The notes under the pieces are model-generated. The model made no database searches. It had not been told where the DNA came from and worked only from the letters and a program-made list of their open reading frames with translations. A program made the position numbers and the translations under genes. Source: Flavobacterium sp. GSB-24 (GTDB lineage: Bacteria > Bacteroidota > Bacteroidia > Flavobacteriales > Flavobacteriaceae). From it: a stretch of DNA of 64,000 bases. Shown here piece after piece: positions 8,346-15,929 of this stretch (position 1 is the stretch's first letter; each line of letters starts with the position of its first letter). Where the stretch lies: the NCBI RefSeq assembly GCF_027924665.1, contig NZ_AP027043.1:3100001-3164000 (forward strand). The letters are read 5' to 3'.

Positions 8346-9929
8346 ATGAATAAATTATTTTTTAGAATACTTGTTTTATTGATGAGTTTGTCCTTAATCG
8401 GGATAATTCTGGTACAGGTATTTTGGTTTAATTCTTCGTTCAAGAATAATGAAGAACAATTTAAATACCACGTTACTCAAGTAATTGGAAATGTTGCAGA
8501 CAAACTGGAACAACAAGAAGAGTATAGTTTCTACGACAAATACAACCGTATAAAAGATAGTACGGGTAAAATTCCAAAAAAAGAAGATTTACTTGAAGTA
8601 CTATACGTACAGAGAAACACTAAAACGAATAAAACAATTGTTTATTCGAATACCTTGACATCTGAAGATTACGATATTAATGGTTCTATTTTTAACAAAA
8701 AGTTCAGCAGTGAACGTTTTAAAAATTTTAGTTCAAAAAGAGTAACTGAAGTTTATAATAACAATGGAATTGATAATAATAGTTTAGGACAAAGTATTAT
8801 TCCAGATATAAGGGATGAAAAATCTGGAAGTTTGGATATTTTAAATAAAGTTCAACAGCAGATTCAATATAAAGACATTGCCTCTTTGACTCCAATTGAA
8901 GGAAGAATTACAAAAGACAAGCTTTCTAAATTATTAAAGAAAGAGCTGGAAGAATATGGAGTTAAAACCAAATTTGAATTCGGAATTTATAGCAGCGGCG
9001 TTCCAACAAAAATAAAATCTGACGGATTTCATTATGACAAGGATGCAACTTACAATATTCCAGTTTATACAGATAATGAAGGAAATAGTAAATATGAATT
9101 GTCAGTTACTTTTCCGCATAAAAAGAAATTTTTATTATCTGAATTATTAAGTATCACTATTTTATCAATAGTTTTTACCTTAATTATAATTGTTGCTTAC
9201 ACGAGTGCATTAAATCAATTACTGCGTCAAAAACATATTTCTGAAATCAAAACAGATTTTATAAACAATATGACGCATGAGTTTAAAACTCCAATTGCAA
9301 CTATAAATTTAGCATTAGATGCTATTAAAAATCCAAGAATTATAGAAGATAAAGAAAAAGTTTATCGCTATCTTCAAATGATTCGAGATGAAAATAAAAG
9401 AATGCATGCACAGGTGGAAAATGTTCTTCGTATTTCTAAATTAGAAAAAAGAGAACTTGACATCACCAAAGAGCCAACTGTAGTTCATGATATTATTGAT
9501 GATGCAATTGAACACGTGAATCTAATTCTAGAGGATAGAAAGGGTACTGTAGTGAGGCATTATAATGCAGCAAGAACAACCTGTTTGATAAATGAAGTTC
9601 ATTTTACAAATGTATTGGTTAATATTTTGGAAAATGCCATCAAATACTCACCAGGTACACCAGAGATTGAAATCTTTACAGAAAATGTAAAAGATATGAT
9701 TTTGATAAAAGTAAGAGATCATGGTTTGGGAATGAGTAAGATAGCTCAAAAACGAGTTTTTGAGAAGTTTTACAGAGAGCATACAGGAGATTTGCACAAT
9801 GTAAAAGGCCACGGTTTAGGTTTGGCCTATGTTAAGAGAATTGTTGAAGACCACAACGGTCAAGTATATGTAGAAAGCGAAAAAGGAAAAGGTAGCACCT
9901 TTATAATAAAAATACCATTAATAAATTAA
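8346..9929 (+). CDS. Two-component sensor histidine kinase (RprX-like)
   Basis: A 527-residue inner-membrane sensor kinase. Transmembrane segment 1 (about 6-28) and segment 2 (about 264-288) bracket a periplasmic sensing domain of some 230 residues with no recognised fold. The H-box INNMTHEFKTPIATI places the phosphorylated histidine at H311. The N-box (NVLVNILENAIKYSPG), G1 (VRDHGLGMSKIAQKRVFEKFYR) and G2 (GHGLGLAYVKRIVEDHNG) follow. No HAMP domain is evident. The response regulator starts 3 bases downstream. The pair resembles Bacteroides RprX/RprY, but the signal is unknown. Confidence 0.92.
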   Translation: MNKLFFRILVLLMSLSLIGIILVQVFWFNSSFKNNEEQFKYHVTQVIGNVADKLEQQEEYSFYDKYNRIKDSTGKIPKKEDLLEVLYVQRNTKTNKTIVYSNTLTSEDYDINGSIFNKKFSSERFKNFSSKRVTEVYNNNGIDNNSLGQSIIPDIRDEKSGSLDILNKVQQQIQYKDIASLTPIEGRITKDKLSKLLKKELEEYGVKTKFEFGIYSSGVPTKIKSDGFHYDKDATYNIPVYTDNEGNSKYELSVTFPHKKKFLLSELLSITILSIVFTLIIIVAYTSALNQLLRQKHISEIKTDFINNMTHEFKTPIATINLALDAIKNPRIIEDKEKVYRYLQMIRDENKRMHAQVENVLRISKLEKRELDITKEPTVVHDIIDDAIEHVNLILEDRKGTVVRHYNAARTTCLINEVHFTNVLVNILENAIKYSPGTPEIEIFTENVKDMILIKVRDHGLGMSKIAQKRVFEKFYREHTGDLHNVKGHGLGLAYVKRIVEDHNGQVYVESEKGKGSTFIIKIPLIN

Positions 9930-9932
9930 AAT

Positions 9933-10649
9933 ATGGAAAATACTAACAAAAGAATACTTTTAGTAGAAGATGACCTAAATTTTGGGGCAGTTCTTAAAGA
10001 TTATCTAATGTTAAATGACTTTGAAGTTACTTTAGCTAAAAACGGTATGGAAGGTTTCGAAAAATTCAAGAAAGACGTATATGATCTATGTATTCTTGAC
10101 GTAATGATGCCTTATAAAGATGGTTACACTTTGGCCAAAGAAATTAGAGAAAAGAACAGTGAAGTGCCAATTATCTTTTTGACAGCCAAGTCTATGAAAG
10201 AAGATGTTTTAAAAGGATATAAAGCTGGTGCAGATGATTATTTAAATAAACCTTTTGATTCTGAAGTTCTTTTAATGAAAATTAAAGCAATCATTCAAAG
10301 AAAATCAGCAGATACAAAAGCAGAACAAGTACAATTTGAATTTAATATTGGTAAGTTTCATTTAAATTCAAAATTGAGATTCTTGACTTTCCAAGATGAA
10401 GAGCCAATCAAATTATCTCCAAAAGAGAATGAATTGCTTAAAATGCTTATTCTTCATGAAAATGACTTAATGCCAAGAGAATTAGCTTTAACAAAAATCT
10501 GGAGAGATGACAACTACTTTACTTCAAGAAGTATGGACGTTTACATCGCTAAACTTAGAAAATACCTAAAAGCAGATGAAGATGTTGAAATCTTAAACAT
10601 TCACGGTGAAGGTTTTAGATTAGTAGTAAAAAGCAAAGTTACTGAATAA
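9933..10649 (+). CDS. OmpR-family response regulator (RprY-like)
   Basis: A 238-residue response regulator and DNA-binding transcription factor. The receiver domain (1-125) has the acidic pocket EDD (12-14), phospho-acceptor D56 in LCILDVMMP, the Thr/Lys pair in IFLTAKS, and KPFD. The winged-helix domain (about 133-235) contains LSPKENELLKMLILHENDLMPRE and the recognition segment RSMDVYIAKLRKYL. It is co-transcribed with the kinase (3-base gap) and ends at the terminator at 10671. Its regulon cannot be read from this window. Confidence 0.93.
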   Translation: MENTNKRILLVEDDLNFGAVLKDYLMLNDFEVTLAKNGMEGFEKFKKDVYDLCILDVMMPYKDGYTLAKEIREKNSEVPIIFLTAKSMKEDVLKGYKAGADDYLNKPFDSEVLLMKIKAIIQRKSADTKAEQVQFEFNIGKFHLNSKLRFLTFQDEEPIKLSPKENELLKMLILHENDLMPRELALTKIWRDDNYFTSRSMDVYIAKLRKYLKADEDVEILNIHGEGFRLVVKSKVTE

Positions 10650-10670
10650 CAAATTCACACTAAAAAATAT

Positions 10671-10697
10671 AAGCTCTGAGAAATCAGGGCTTTTTTT
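10671..10697 (+). terminator. Terminator of the kinase/regulator operon
   Basis: A hairpin, AAGCTCTGA/TCAGGGCTT with a GAAA loop and one G-T pair, is followed by seven T residues starting 21 bases after the regulator stop codon. Confidence 0.85.
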
Positions 10698-10954
10698 ATG
10701 CTCCATTTTTTAGCTTACAACTCTAAATCTTGGATTCGTATGATTTTTTTTCTTGCTGAAAAGAGAGAAAAACACATAGAATTATTGCTAGAGTTAGGGT
10801 TTTGATTTTTAGATAGATAATCTAATTTTTATATATTTAGAATTCATCAATTATTTTTTTAGATGTATTTTCTTTAAATAAATTTGGAAAATCAAAAAAC
10901 AATTCTGAATATTTGCAGACGAAAAAAATAATAACCCTTTAAAACGAAGAAAAA

Positions 10955-11038
10955 ATGTTTGTACTTACATCGACATCACAAAGCTTCACACCAAACAGAT
11001 TTGGTGCAGCACTTCTTCGTGGCTTATTTCAATCTTAG
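10955..11038 (+). CDS. Short leader ORF (27 residues), putative leader peptide
   Basis: An ATG-initiated ORF of 27 codons ending in TAG, preceded by an A-rich stretch (AAGAAAAA) as expected for translated Bacteroidetes genes. The peptide begins MFVLTSTSQSF and contains four Phe, four Leu and four Ser residues in total. It has no domain. It is classed as a leader because an inverted repeat (10989-11006) lies inside it and an intrinsic terminator follows its stop codon by 22 bases. It could instead be a chance ORF in the 5' part of a small RNA. Confidence 0.4.
   Translation: MFVLTSTSQSFTPNRFGAALLRGLFQS
10989..11006 (+). promoter_or_regulatory. Hairpin inside the leader ORF
   Basis: Perfect inverted repeat CACCAAA-CAGA-TTTGGTG (7-bp stem, 4-base loop) within codons 12-18 of the short ORF. 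It is positioned as a pause-type hairpin ahead of the terminator/antiterminator segment. Confidence 0.5.
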
Positions 11039-11059
11039 AAATACATTTTTAGATATATA

Positions 11060-11095
11060 AAAAAGCCCGAAGACATTTAGTTTCGGGCTTTTTTT
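11060..11095 (+). terminator. Intrinsic terminator in rtcB leader, with competing antiterminator pairing
   Basis: The stem AAAAGCCCGAA (11061-11071) pairs with TTCGGGCTTTT (11082-11092) and is followed by a T run. The 5' arm can instead pair with CTTCGTGGCTT at 11015-11025 inside the short ORF: 10 base pairs with one bulged T, using 11063-11072. The two folds exclude each other. That is the layout of transcription attenuation, although no folding energies were calculated. Confidence 0.75.
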
Positions 11096-11236
11096 ATTCT
11101 AGACACTTCAAATTTTCCCGAAAAAAGATTCAAAGTAATTATCCGGAAGGATAAAAGTTTGTATGCTTAAATTTTATTTAATCCTTTTTGTATTAAGTGG
11201 ACTTGGGCATGCTGTAAATAGTAGTATAAAAAATTT

Positions 11237-12628
11237 ATGGGAAATAAATTATCTGGAAAAGACCTGATTAAATTGGGATTTCCAAAAAACAATTCAATAA
11301 ATATCGCCTTAGGGCAGATAAACAGATATAGAAAAAGAGAAAAAAAGGAATCTATTCTAACAGAAGCAAAAGATGTCTTGCTAAATCCTGAAAAGTACGA
11401 AGGAAACGGAACCTGGGGGAAAGTAGCCGAAGGCTTGATAAAACCAGTTCAAGTAAGGATGCATCAGTTGAAAACAACCAGAGCTCCTTTTACAATTTTT
11501 GGTGAAAATGAAATCGATCAGCAGGCAAAATTTCAATTGTATGATTCTTTGAAACTGCCAGTTTCGGTTGCAGGAGCTTTAATGCCAGACGCACATTCTG
11601 GATATGGTTTACCAATCGGCGGTGTTTTAGCAACCGATAATGCTGTGATTCCATACGGAGTTGGGGTTGATATTGGATGCCGAATGAGTCTCTCAATATT
11701 TGATTTGCCAGCTTCTCATTTTAAAGGGAGAGAGCATCAGCTTGAGGCTATTTTAAAAGACAATACCAAGTTTGGGATGTATGAAACGCATGCATCAAGA
11801 GTAGACCATGACGTTTTTTATAAAAGTGAATTTCAAGATATTCCGCTGTTGAAGAATCTTTTACCTAAAGCTTACAAACAATTGGGATCTTCAGGCGGAG
11901 GAAATCATTTTGTAGAATTTGGAATTGCTAAAATCGATAACCCAGAAAACGAGTGGAAGCTCGAAAATGGGGAGTATTTCGCTGTTCTTTCGCATAGTGG
12001 TTCGCGTGGTTTGGGCGCAAACATTGCCAAACATTATACTTATTTGGCGACAAAGCAATGTCCGTTACCAAAAAATGTGCAGCATTTAGCATGGCTGGAT
12101 TTGAATACACATGATGGTCAGGAATATTGGCTTGCAATGAATTTAGCTGGAGAATATGCAAAAGCTTGTCATGATGATATTCATAGAAGAATTGCCAAAG
12201 CTATTGGGAAAAGAGTAGTAGTAACGATAGAAAATCACCACAATTTTGCCTGGAAAGAAATGGTAAATGGTCAAGAATGTATTGTTCATAGGAAGGGAGC
12301 AACGCCAGCAGCTGAAGGTCAATTGGGAATTATTCCGGGTTCGATGACTGCGCCTGGCTACATTGTAAAGGGTAAAGGAAATGCAGAAAGTTTAAACTCT
12401 GCCTCTCATGGAGCTGGCCGTTTGTTTTCGAGAGCAAAATGTAAAAGTACTTTTACGCAAAGTGAGATCAAAAAGGTTTTGAAAGCCAATGATGTAACCT
12501 TGATTGGAGGAAATATTGACGAAGCTCCAATGGCGTACAAAGACATTACAAAAGTTATGGCGAATCAAACCGATTTAGTAGAAGTTTTGGGAACTTTTAC
12601 GCCAAAGATCGTTAGAATGGATCGTTAA
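11237..12628 (+). CDS. rtcB: RtcB family RNA ligase (PrfH-linked type)
   Basis: A 463-residue RNA 3'-terminal phosphate/5'-hydroxyl ligase (GTP and Mn dependent). Metal and catalytic residues of the family are visible: D145 and C148 in GVDIGCRM, H224 in GGGNHF, H253 in LSHSGSRG, the HHNFAW segment near 334, and H391 in SASHGAGR, the histidine that is guanylylated. An N-terminal extension of about 70 residues (SGKDLIKLGFP and onward) precedes the core. Its neighbour prfH, 17 bases downstream, identifies it as the RtcB paired with PrfH, reported to re-ligate damaged 16S rRNA after ribosome rescue. Expression may be set by the leader described upstream. Confidence 0.93.
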   Translation: MGNKLSGKDLIKLGFPKNNSINIALGQINRYRKREKKESILTEAKDVLLNPEKYEGNGTWGKVAEGLIKPVQVRMHQLKTTRAPFTIFGENEIDQQAKFQLYDSLKLPVSVAGALMPDAHSGYGLPIGGVLATDNAVIPYGVGVDIGCRMSLSIFDLPASHFKGREHQLEAILKDNTKFGMYETHASRVDHDVFYKSEFQDIPLLKNLLPKAYKQLGSSGGGNHFVEFGIAKIDNPENEWKLENGEYFAVLSHSGSRGLGANIAKHYTYLATKQCPLPKNVQHLAWLDLNTHDGQEYWLAMNLAGEYAKACHDDIHRRIAKAIGKRVVVTIENHHNFAWKEMVNGQECIVHRKGATPAAEGQLGIIPGSMTAPGYIVKGKGNAESLNSASHGAGRLFSRAKCKSTFTQSEIKKVLKANDVTLIGGNIDEAPMAYKDITKVMANQTDLVEVLGTFTPKIVRMDR

Positions 12629-12645
12629 AAAGAGATTAAAAAAAA

Positions 12646-13335
12646 ATGGAAAGAATAATTCAGATAACAGCGGGTCGCGGACCTGCAGAATGCACTTGGG
12701 TTGTTGCCCAAGTGCTTAAAAAAGTTTTGGAAGAGGCGCAGGATCAACAATTAGAAACCGTTTTACTGCAGCGCGAAGCAGGTCAGGAAAATGGAACGGT
12801 TGAAACGGCTTCAATTGCTGTAAAAGGAAAAAATGCTGAGAAATTTGTAAAATCGTGGATTGGAACGATTCAATGGATTGGGCAGAGTCAGTTTAGAAAA
12901 ATGCATAAACGCAAGAACTGGTTTATTGGAATTTTTGAAATCGAACCGCAGAAAAACACAGCGGTTTCAGAAAATGATATTCAATATCAGGCAATGCGTA
13001 GTTCTGGAGCGGGCGGTCAGCATGTAAATAAAGTGAGTTCGGCAATTCGGGCAACACATATTCCAACAGGAATTGCAGTTGTTTCGATGGACAGTCGTTC
13101 TCAACACCAAAACAAAAAACTAGCAACAGAAAGATTATTAAAAAAATTAGAAGAAGAAAAACTGATTCAGCTTAAAAATCATGTTGGTAAACAATGGGAA
13201 AATCAACTCAATGTTGAGCGTGGAAATCCTATTAGAGTTTTTACCGGAAGTGATTTTAAAAAGAATAAAGCGGAGAAGAGTTACAAAGGAACTCGTCAGA
13301 AATTAAAAAACGATTTACGAAATGAAAACAACTGA
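12646..13335 (+). CDS. prfH: Peptide chain release factor homologue PrfH
   Basis: A 229-residue class-I release factor relative lacking the codon-recognition domain. The peptidyl-tRNA hydrolysis motif GGQ is at residues 123-125 within RSSGAGGQHVNKVSSAIR, as in RF1/RF2. The N-terminal TAGRGPAECTWVVAQVL and the segment SWIGTIQWIGQSQFR are features of PrfH rather than ArfB. The C-terminus is basic. PrfH releases the nascent chain from ribosomes damaged in the decoding centre, so that the partner RtcB can repair the rRNA. Its last 14 bases overlap the start of the following TPR gene. Confidence 0.93.
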   Translation: MERIIQITAGRGPAECTWVVAQVLKKVLEEAQDQQLETVLLQREAGQENGTVETASIAVKGKNAEKFVKSWIGTIQWIGQSQFRKMHKRKNWFIGIFEIEPQKNTAVSENDIQYQAMRSSGAGGQHVNKVSSAIRATHIPTGIAVVSMDSRSQHQNKKLATERLLKKLEEEKLIQLKNHVGKQWENQLNVERGNPIRVFTGSDFKKNKAEKSYKGTRQKLKNDLRNENN

Positions 13336-13855
13336 TAAATATCTTTTTCAGGCCTTGGATAATTATCCGTTTTGGCTTGAAGGAACAATCGAATCTTTGG
13401 ATTATGCTTTTTCTTATGATGATAAAAACACAATGGTGTTATGTTTATACGGAAGAATTCAAGCAGAACAATTAATGAATTACGAAGAAGCAAAATCTTA
13501 TTTTCAGCAAGCGTTAGCTATTAATATTCATGCTCTTGAAGTATATCCGTATTATTTGCAGACATTGATTGTGAATGAAGATTATGAAGAAGCTGAAAAG
13601 CTAATTGATTTTGCTTTGACTGTAAAAGGAATAAACAAGTCTGAAATTTATGTCAAAAAAGCAATTTTATTAGAAGTACAGCATAAATTTAAAGATGCTT
13701 TAAAAGAAATTAAGCAAGCAAAATTACATTCTATTCAACATGATTATGACTCTGGAATTAGTGAAGTTGAGAAAAGAATTAAAGGTAAACTTGATTTGTT
13801 GAAAAAGAAGAAAGATAAAAAAACAAAAAAAGATTCTAAAAAGAAATCGAAATAA
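13322..13855 (+). CDS. TPR protein with lysine-rich tail, coupled to prfH
   Basis: A 177-residue protein whose ATG lies inside the end of prfH (14-base overlap, different frame), so it is probably translated by coupling. Residues about 30-130 form TPR-like helix pairs (ALEVYPYYLQTLIVNEDYEEAE). The C-terminal 20 or so residues are almost all lysine with Asp/Ser (KKKKDKKTKKDSKKKSK), a likely nucleic-acid or ribosome contact. There is no signal peptide or membrane segment. The family function is not known to me. The position suggests a role with RtcB/PrfH, but that is inference; it could be an unrelated adaptor. Confidence 0.75.
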   Translation: MKTTDKYLFQALDNYPFWLEGTIESLDYAFSYDDKNTMVLCLYGRIQAEQLMNYEEAKSYFQQALAINIHALEVYPYYLQTLIVNEDYEEAEKLIDFALTVKGINKSEIYVKKAILLEVQHKFKDALKEIKQAKLHSIQHDYDSGISEVEKRIKGKLDLLKKKKDKKTKKDSKKKSK

Positions 13856-13860
13856 TTTTA

Positions 13861-13898
13861 AACAAAAAACGATGCAATTTTGCATCGTTTTTTGTTTA
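13861..13898 (+). terminator. Terminator after the rtcB-prfH-TPR unit
   Basis: The long perfect stem AACAAAAAACGATGCA...TGCATCGTTTTTTGTT has an ATTT loop and lies 6 bases after the TPR stop codon. The symmetric A/T flanks let it work in both directions. Confidence 0.88.
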
Positions 13899-13918
13899 AT
13901 TAAGTTACAAACAAAGTT

Positions 13919-14020
13919 TGTCATTTCGACGAAGGAGAAATCTTCGTAAGTAATTCCACAATCAAAATAGTCAATCTTTGCAGAGCTTCTGGCGAAGATT
14001 TCTCCTTCGTCGAAATGACA
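13919..14020. repeat. REP-like palindromic element, family A copy 1
   Basis: Two perfectly complementary 28-base arms (13919-13946 and 13993-14020, beginning TGTCATTTCGACGAAGGAG) flank a 46-base centre. A related copy occurs at 62917-63020 with the same outer sequence and a similar centre (TCAATCTTTG versus CCAATCTTTG). It lies between two convergent genes. Confidence 0.9.
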
Positions 14021-14050
14021 ATATTGAGGAATGTCAGATTTAAAAAACCT

Positions 14051-14797
14051 TTATTTCCAATGCAATTCCAAAGCGAAACATGTTTTTTCTCCTTTTGTAA
14101 TACTGAAAGTTGCCTTTGTATGATCATCATCTTCACTTTCGTGAATGACAACATTATCTTGTAATGAAAGCTCTTTCATGAAATTCATTTCGAAACTTTT
14201 CACTTCTTGTTTTAAAATTCTTTTCGGATCAACGTGATCTAGGCACCATTCCAGATATTTTACGTTATTAACATGATTTACAATATCCAGATCTGATAAA
14301 TAAACTGTTTTTTCAAAAACAGCTTCTTTTTCGTGGTTGATGTTTATTTTAGAAAAACCTTCTTCTGTAGCTCTATTTTCGGGAAATAATTCAAAATGTT
14401 CATATGGTAAAGCTAACGCTTCTGGACGGCGCGCCTGCGTATTGAAAACAGCCCAATAGGTTTCGCAGCCCACTATTTTCTTTCCATTTACATACATCTC
14501 CAACGCACGAACAGAACGTGAATTTTCCAGACTATTGATCCATGTTTTTACAGTTACGACATCCTGCCATTTTGGTAAAGCATGCACTTCAACGCGCATT
14601 CGGCTTAAAACCCACGCTTGGTGAAATTCCTGCATATCATAAAAACTAATGCCGCCAACTTCTGAATGTGCTGCAGCAGTTAATTGTAAAATATTACACA
14701 AATCGGTATACTTTAAATAACCAGCGGGCGTGCATTGTGTGAAATTGATTTCCCAGTCTTTACTTAAAACTGATGTGAAATTTGGAGATATTGGCAT
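14051..14797 (-). CDS. Acyl-ACP thioesterase
   Basis: A 248-residue double-hotdog protein of the acyl-ACP thioesterase family (PF01643 type), which releases free fatty acids from acyl carrier protein. The N-terminal domain carries LSRMRVEVHALPKWQDVVTVKTW and the second domain SDLDIVNHVNNVKYLEWCLD, where N/H residues of this kind form the active site in plant FatA/FatB. Length matches bacterial members. It lies 58 bases downstream of miaA in the same direction. The physiological acyl chain length cannot be predicted. Confidence 0.88.
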   Translation of the reverse strand: MPISPNFTSVLSKDWEINFTQCTPAGYLKYTDLCNILQLTAAAHSEVGGISFYDMQEFHQAWVLSRMRVEVHALPKWQDVVTVKTWINSLENSRSVRALEMYVNGKKIVGCETYWAVFNTQARRPEALALPYEHFELFPENRATEEGFSKININHEKEAVFEKTVYLSDLDIVNHVNNVKYLEWCLDHVDPKRILKQEVKSFEMNFMKELSLQDNVVIHESEDDDHTKATFSITKGEKTCFALELHWK

Positions 14798-14855
14798 TTT
14801 TTGATTTTAGATTTTTATTTTAGAAAATAGAAGAAAGATGAAAGAAAATAGATTT

Positions 14856-15776
14856 TTACTTTAGAAGATTTTCTATATAGCTTATAATTTCCTTTCTATC
14901 TGCCGCGTAATCAAACCATTTAGTGTTTTCATTACGTTTGAACCACGTTAATTGTCTTTTAGAAAATCTTCGAGTATTTTTCTTGATTTCTTCTATTGCA
15001 AAAGGCAATGTAAATTCTCCGTCAAAATAACTAAATAATTCTCTATAACCGACCGTTTGCAGAGCATTTAACGCTTTATTAGGATACAAGGTTTTGGCTT
15101 CTTCAAGTAAACCTTCGTTCATCATAATATCAACACGCTGGTTGATTCGGTTGTAAATGATTTCTCTTTCGGCATCTAAACCAATTAGAATAGGAGTGAA
15201 GCCTCGATTATTTTTCTTTTGATTTAAGAATGAAGAATATGGTTTTCCTGTTCCAATGCAAACTTCTACAAATCGCATCATTCGCTGCGGATTTTGTAGA
15301 GTTTGAGGATTTTCGATAGTTATTTTTTGGTAATAATCTGGATCTAGATTTTTTAGTTGCTCCTGAAGATATTCAATTCCGAGTTTTTCGTAATTTAAAT
15401 TTACTTCTGAGCGAACTTCTGGATTGATTTCTGGAAATTCATCAAAACCTTTTAAAATTGCATCTACATATAATCCTGATCCGCCAATAAGAATTGCATA
15501 ATCGTTGGTTTGAAAAAGTTCTTCGATTTTTACTAAAGCTTCTTTTTCGTAATCGCCAACGGTGTAATTTTCAAAAATGGATTTATTTTGAATGAAATGA
15601 TGTTTGGCAGAATTCAATTCTTCTTGATTGGGAACGGCTGTACCAATAGTCATTTCTTTAAAAAATTGACGGCTGTCGCAAGAAACAATCTCGCATTTAA
15701 AATGTTGTGCCAAAGCAATACTTAAGGCTGTTTTGCCTATGGCTGTTGGTCCGACAATGGTTATTAGGTATTTCAT
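14856..15776 (-). CDS. miaA: tRNA dimethylallyltransferase MiaA
   Basis: A 306-residue enzyme adding the dimethylallyl group to N6 of A37 in tRNAs that read U-starting codons. The P-loop GPTAIGKTALS is at residues 9-19. SCDSRQFFKEMTIGTAVP (DSRQ substrate motif), IGGSGLYVDAIL, and the C-terminal QTVGYRELFSYFDG and RRFSKRQLTWFKR follow. Length is standard. miaE, which hydroxylates a later form of the same modification, is in this window at 60545. Confidence 0.95.
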   Translation of the reverse strand: MKYLITIVGPTAIGKTALSIALAQHFKCEIVSCDSRQFFKEMTIGTAVPNQEELNSAKHHFIQNKSIFENYTVGDYEKEALVKIEELFQTNDYAILIGGSGLYVDAILKGFDEFPEINPEVRSEVNLNYEKLGIEYLQEQLKNLDPDYYQKITIENPQTLQNPQRMMRFVEVCIGTGKPYSSFLNQKKNNRGFTPILIGLDAEREIIYNRINQRVDIMMNEGLLEEAKTLYPNKALNALQTVGYRELFSYFDGEFTLPFAIEEIKKNTRRFSKRQLTWFKRNENTKWFDYAADRKEIISYIENLLK

Positions 15777-15929
15777 ATTTTTTAGCCCAGATGGAAATGA
15801 AAACCCCGGACTTATATTTGTTCGTTTTTTTTGGTGTAAAAGAGCGACCAGCGGAAGCTCCTTTTATGCCTTAAAAAAACAACAAAGATAAGGAGGAGTT
15901 GCAATGTACAGCTGGATTAGCTTCTAAAA

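Larger units (their letters stand above)
10698..11236 (+). other. Intergenic leader region upstream of rtcB-prfH
   Basis: This stretch between the regulator terminator and rtcB holds no long gene. The first 250 bases are AT-rich. A weak promoter-like pair (TTTGG near 10880, ATATTTGC near 10910) precedes a 27-codon ORF at 10955, a hairpin at 10989, a strong terminator at 11060 and then about 140 bases before rtcB. No clear TAnnTTTG promoter was found between the terminator and rtcB, so the downstream genes may depend on read-through. A second possible ORF of 34 codons (11163-11267) overlaps the rtcB start out of frame and is not trusted. Confidence 0.6.

Noticed and set aside
11163..11267. 34-codon ORF with a signal-peptide-like start overlapping rtcB
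   Set aside because: Out of frame with rtcB and running into its coding sequence, no further support; hydrophobic stretches arise easily in AT-rich DNA.
13921..14154. Minus-strand ORF of 77 codons over the family A repeat
   Set aside because: It covers the palindromic repeat and part of the acyl-ACP thioesterase gene in another frame; no protein similarity.
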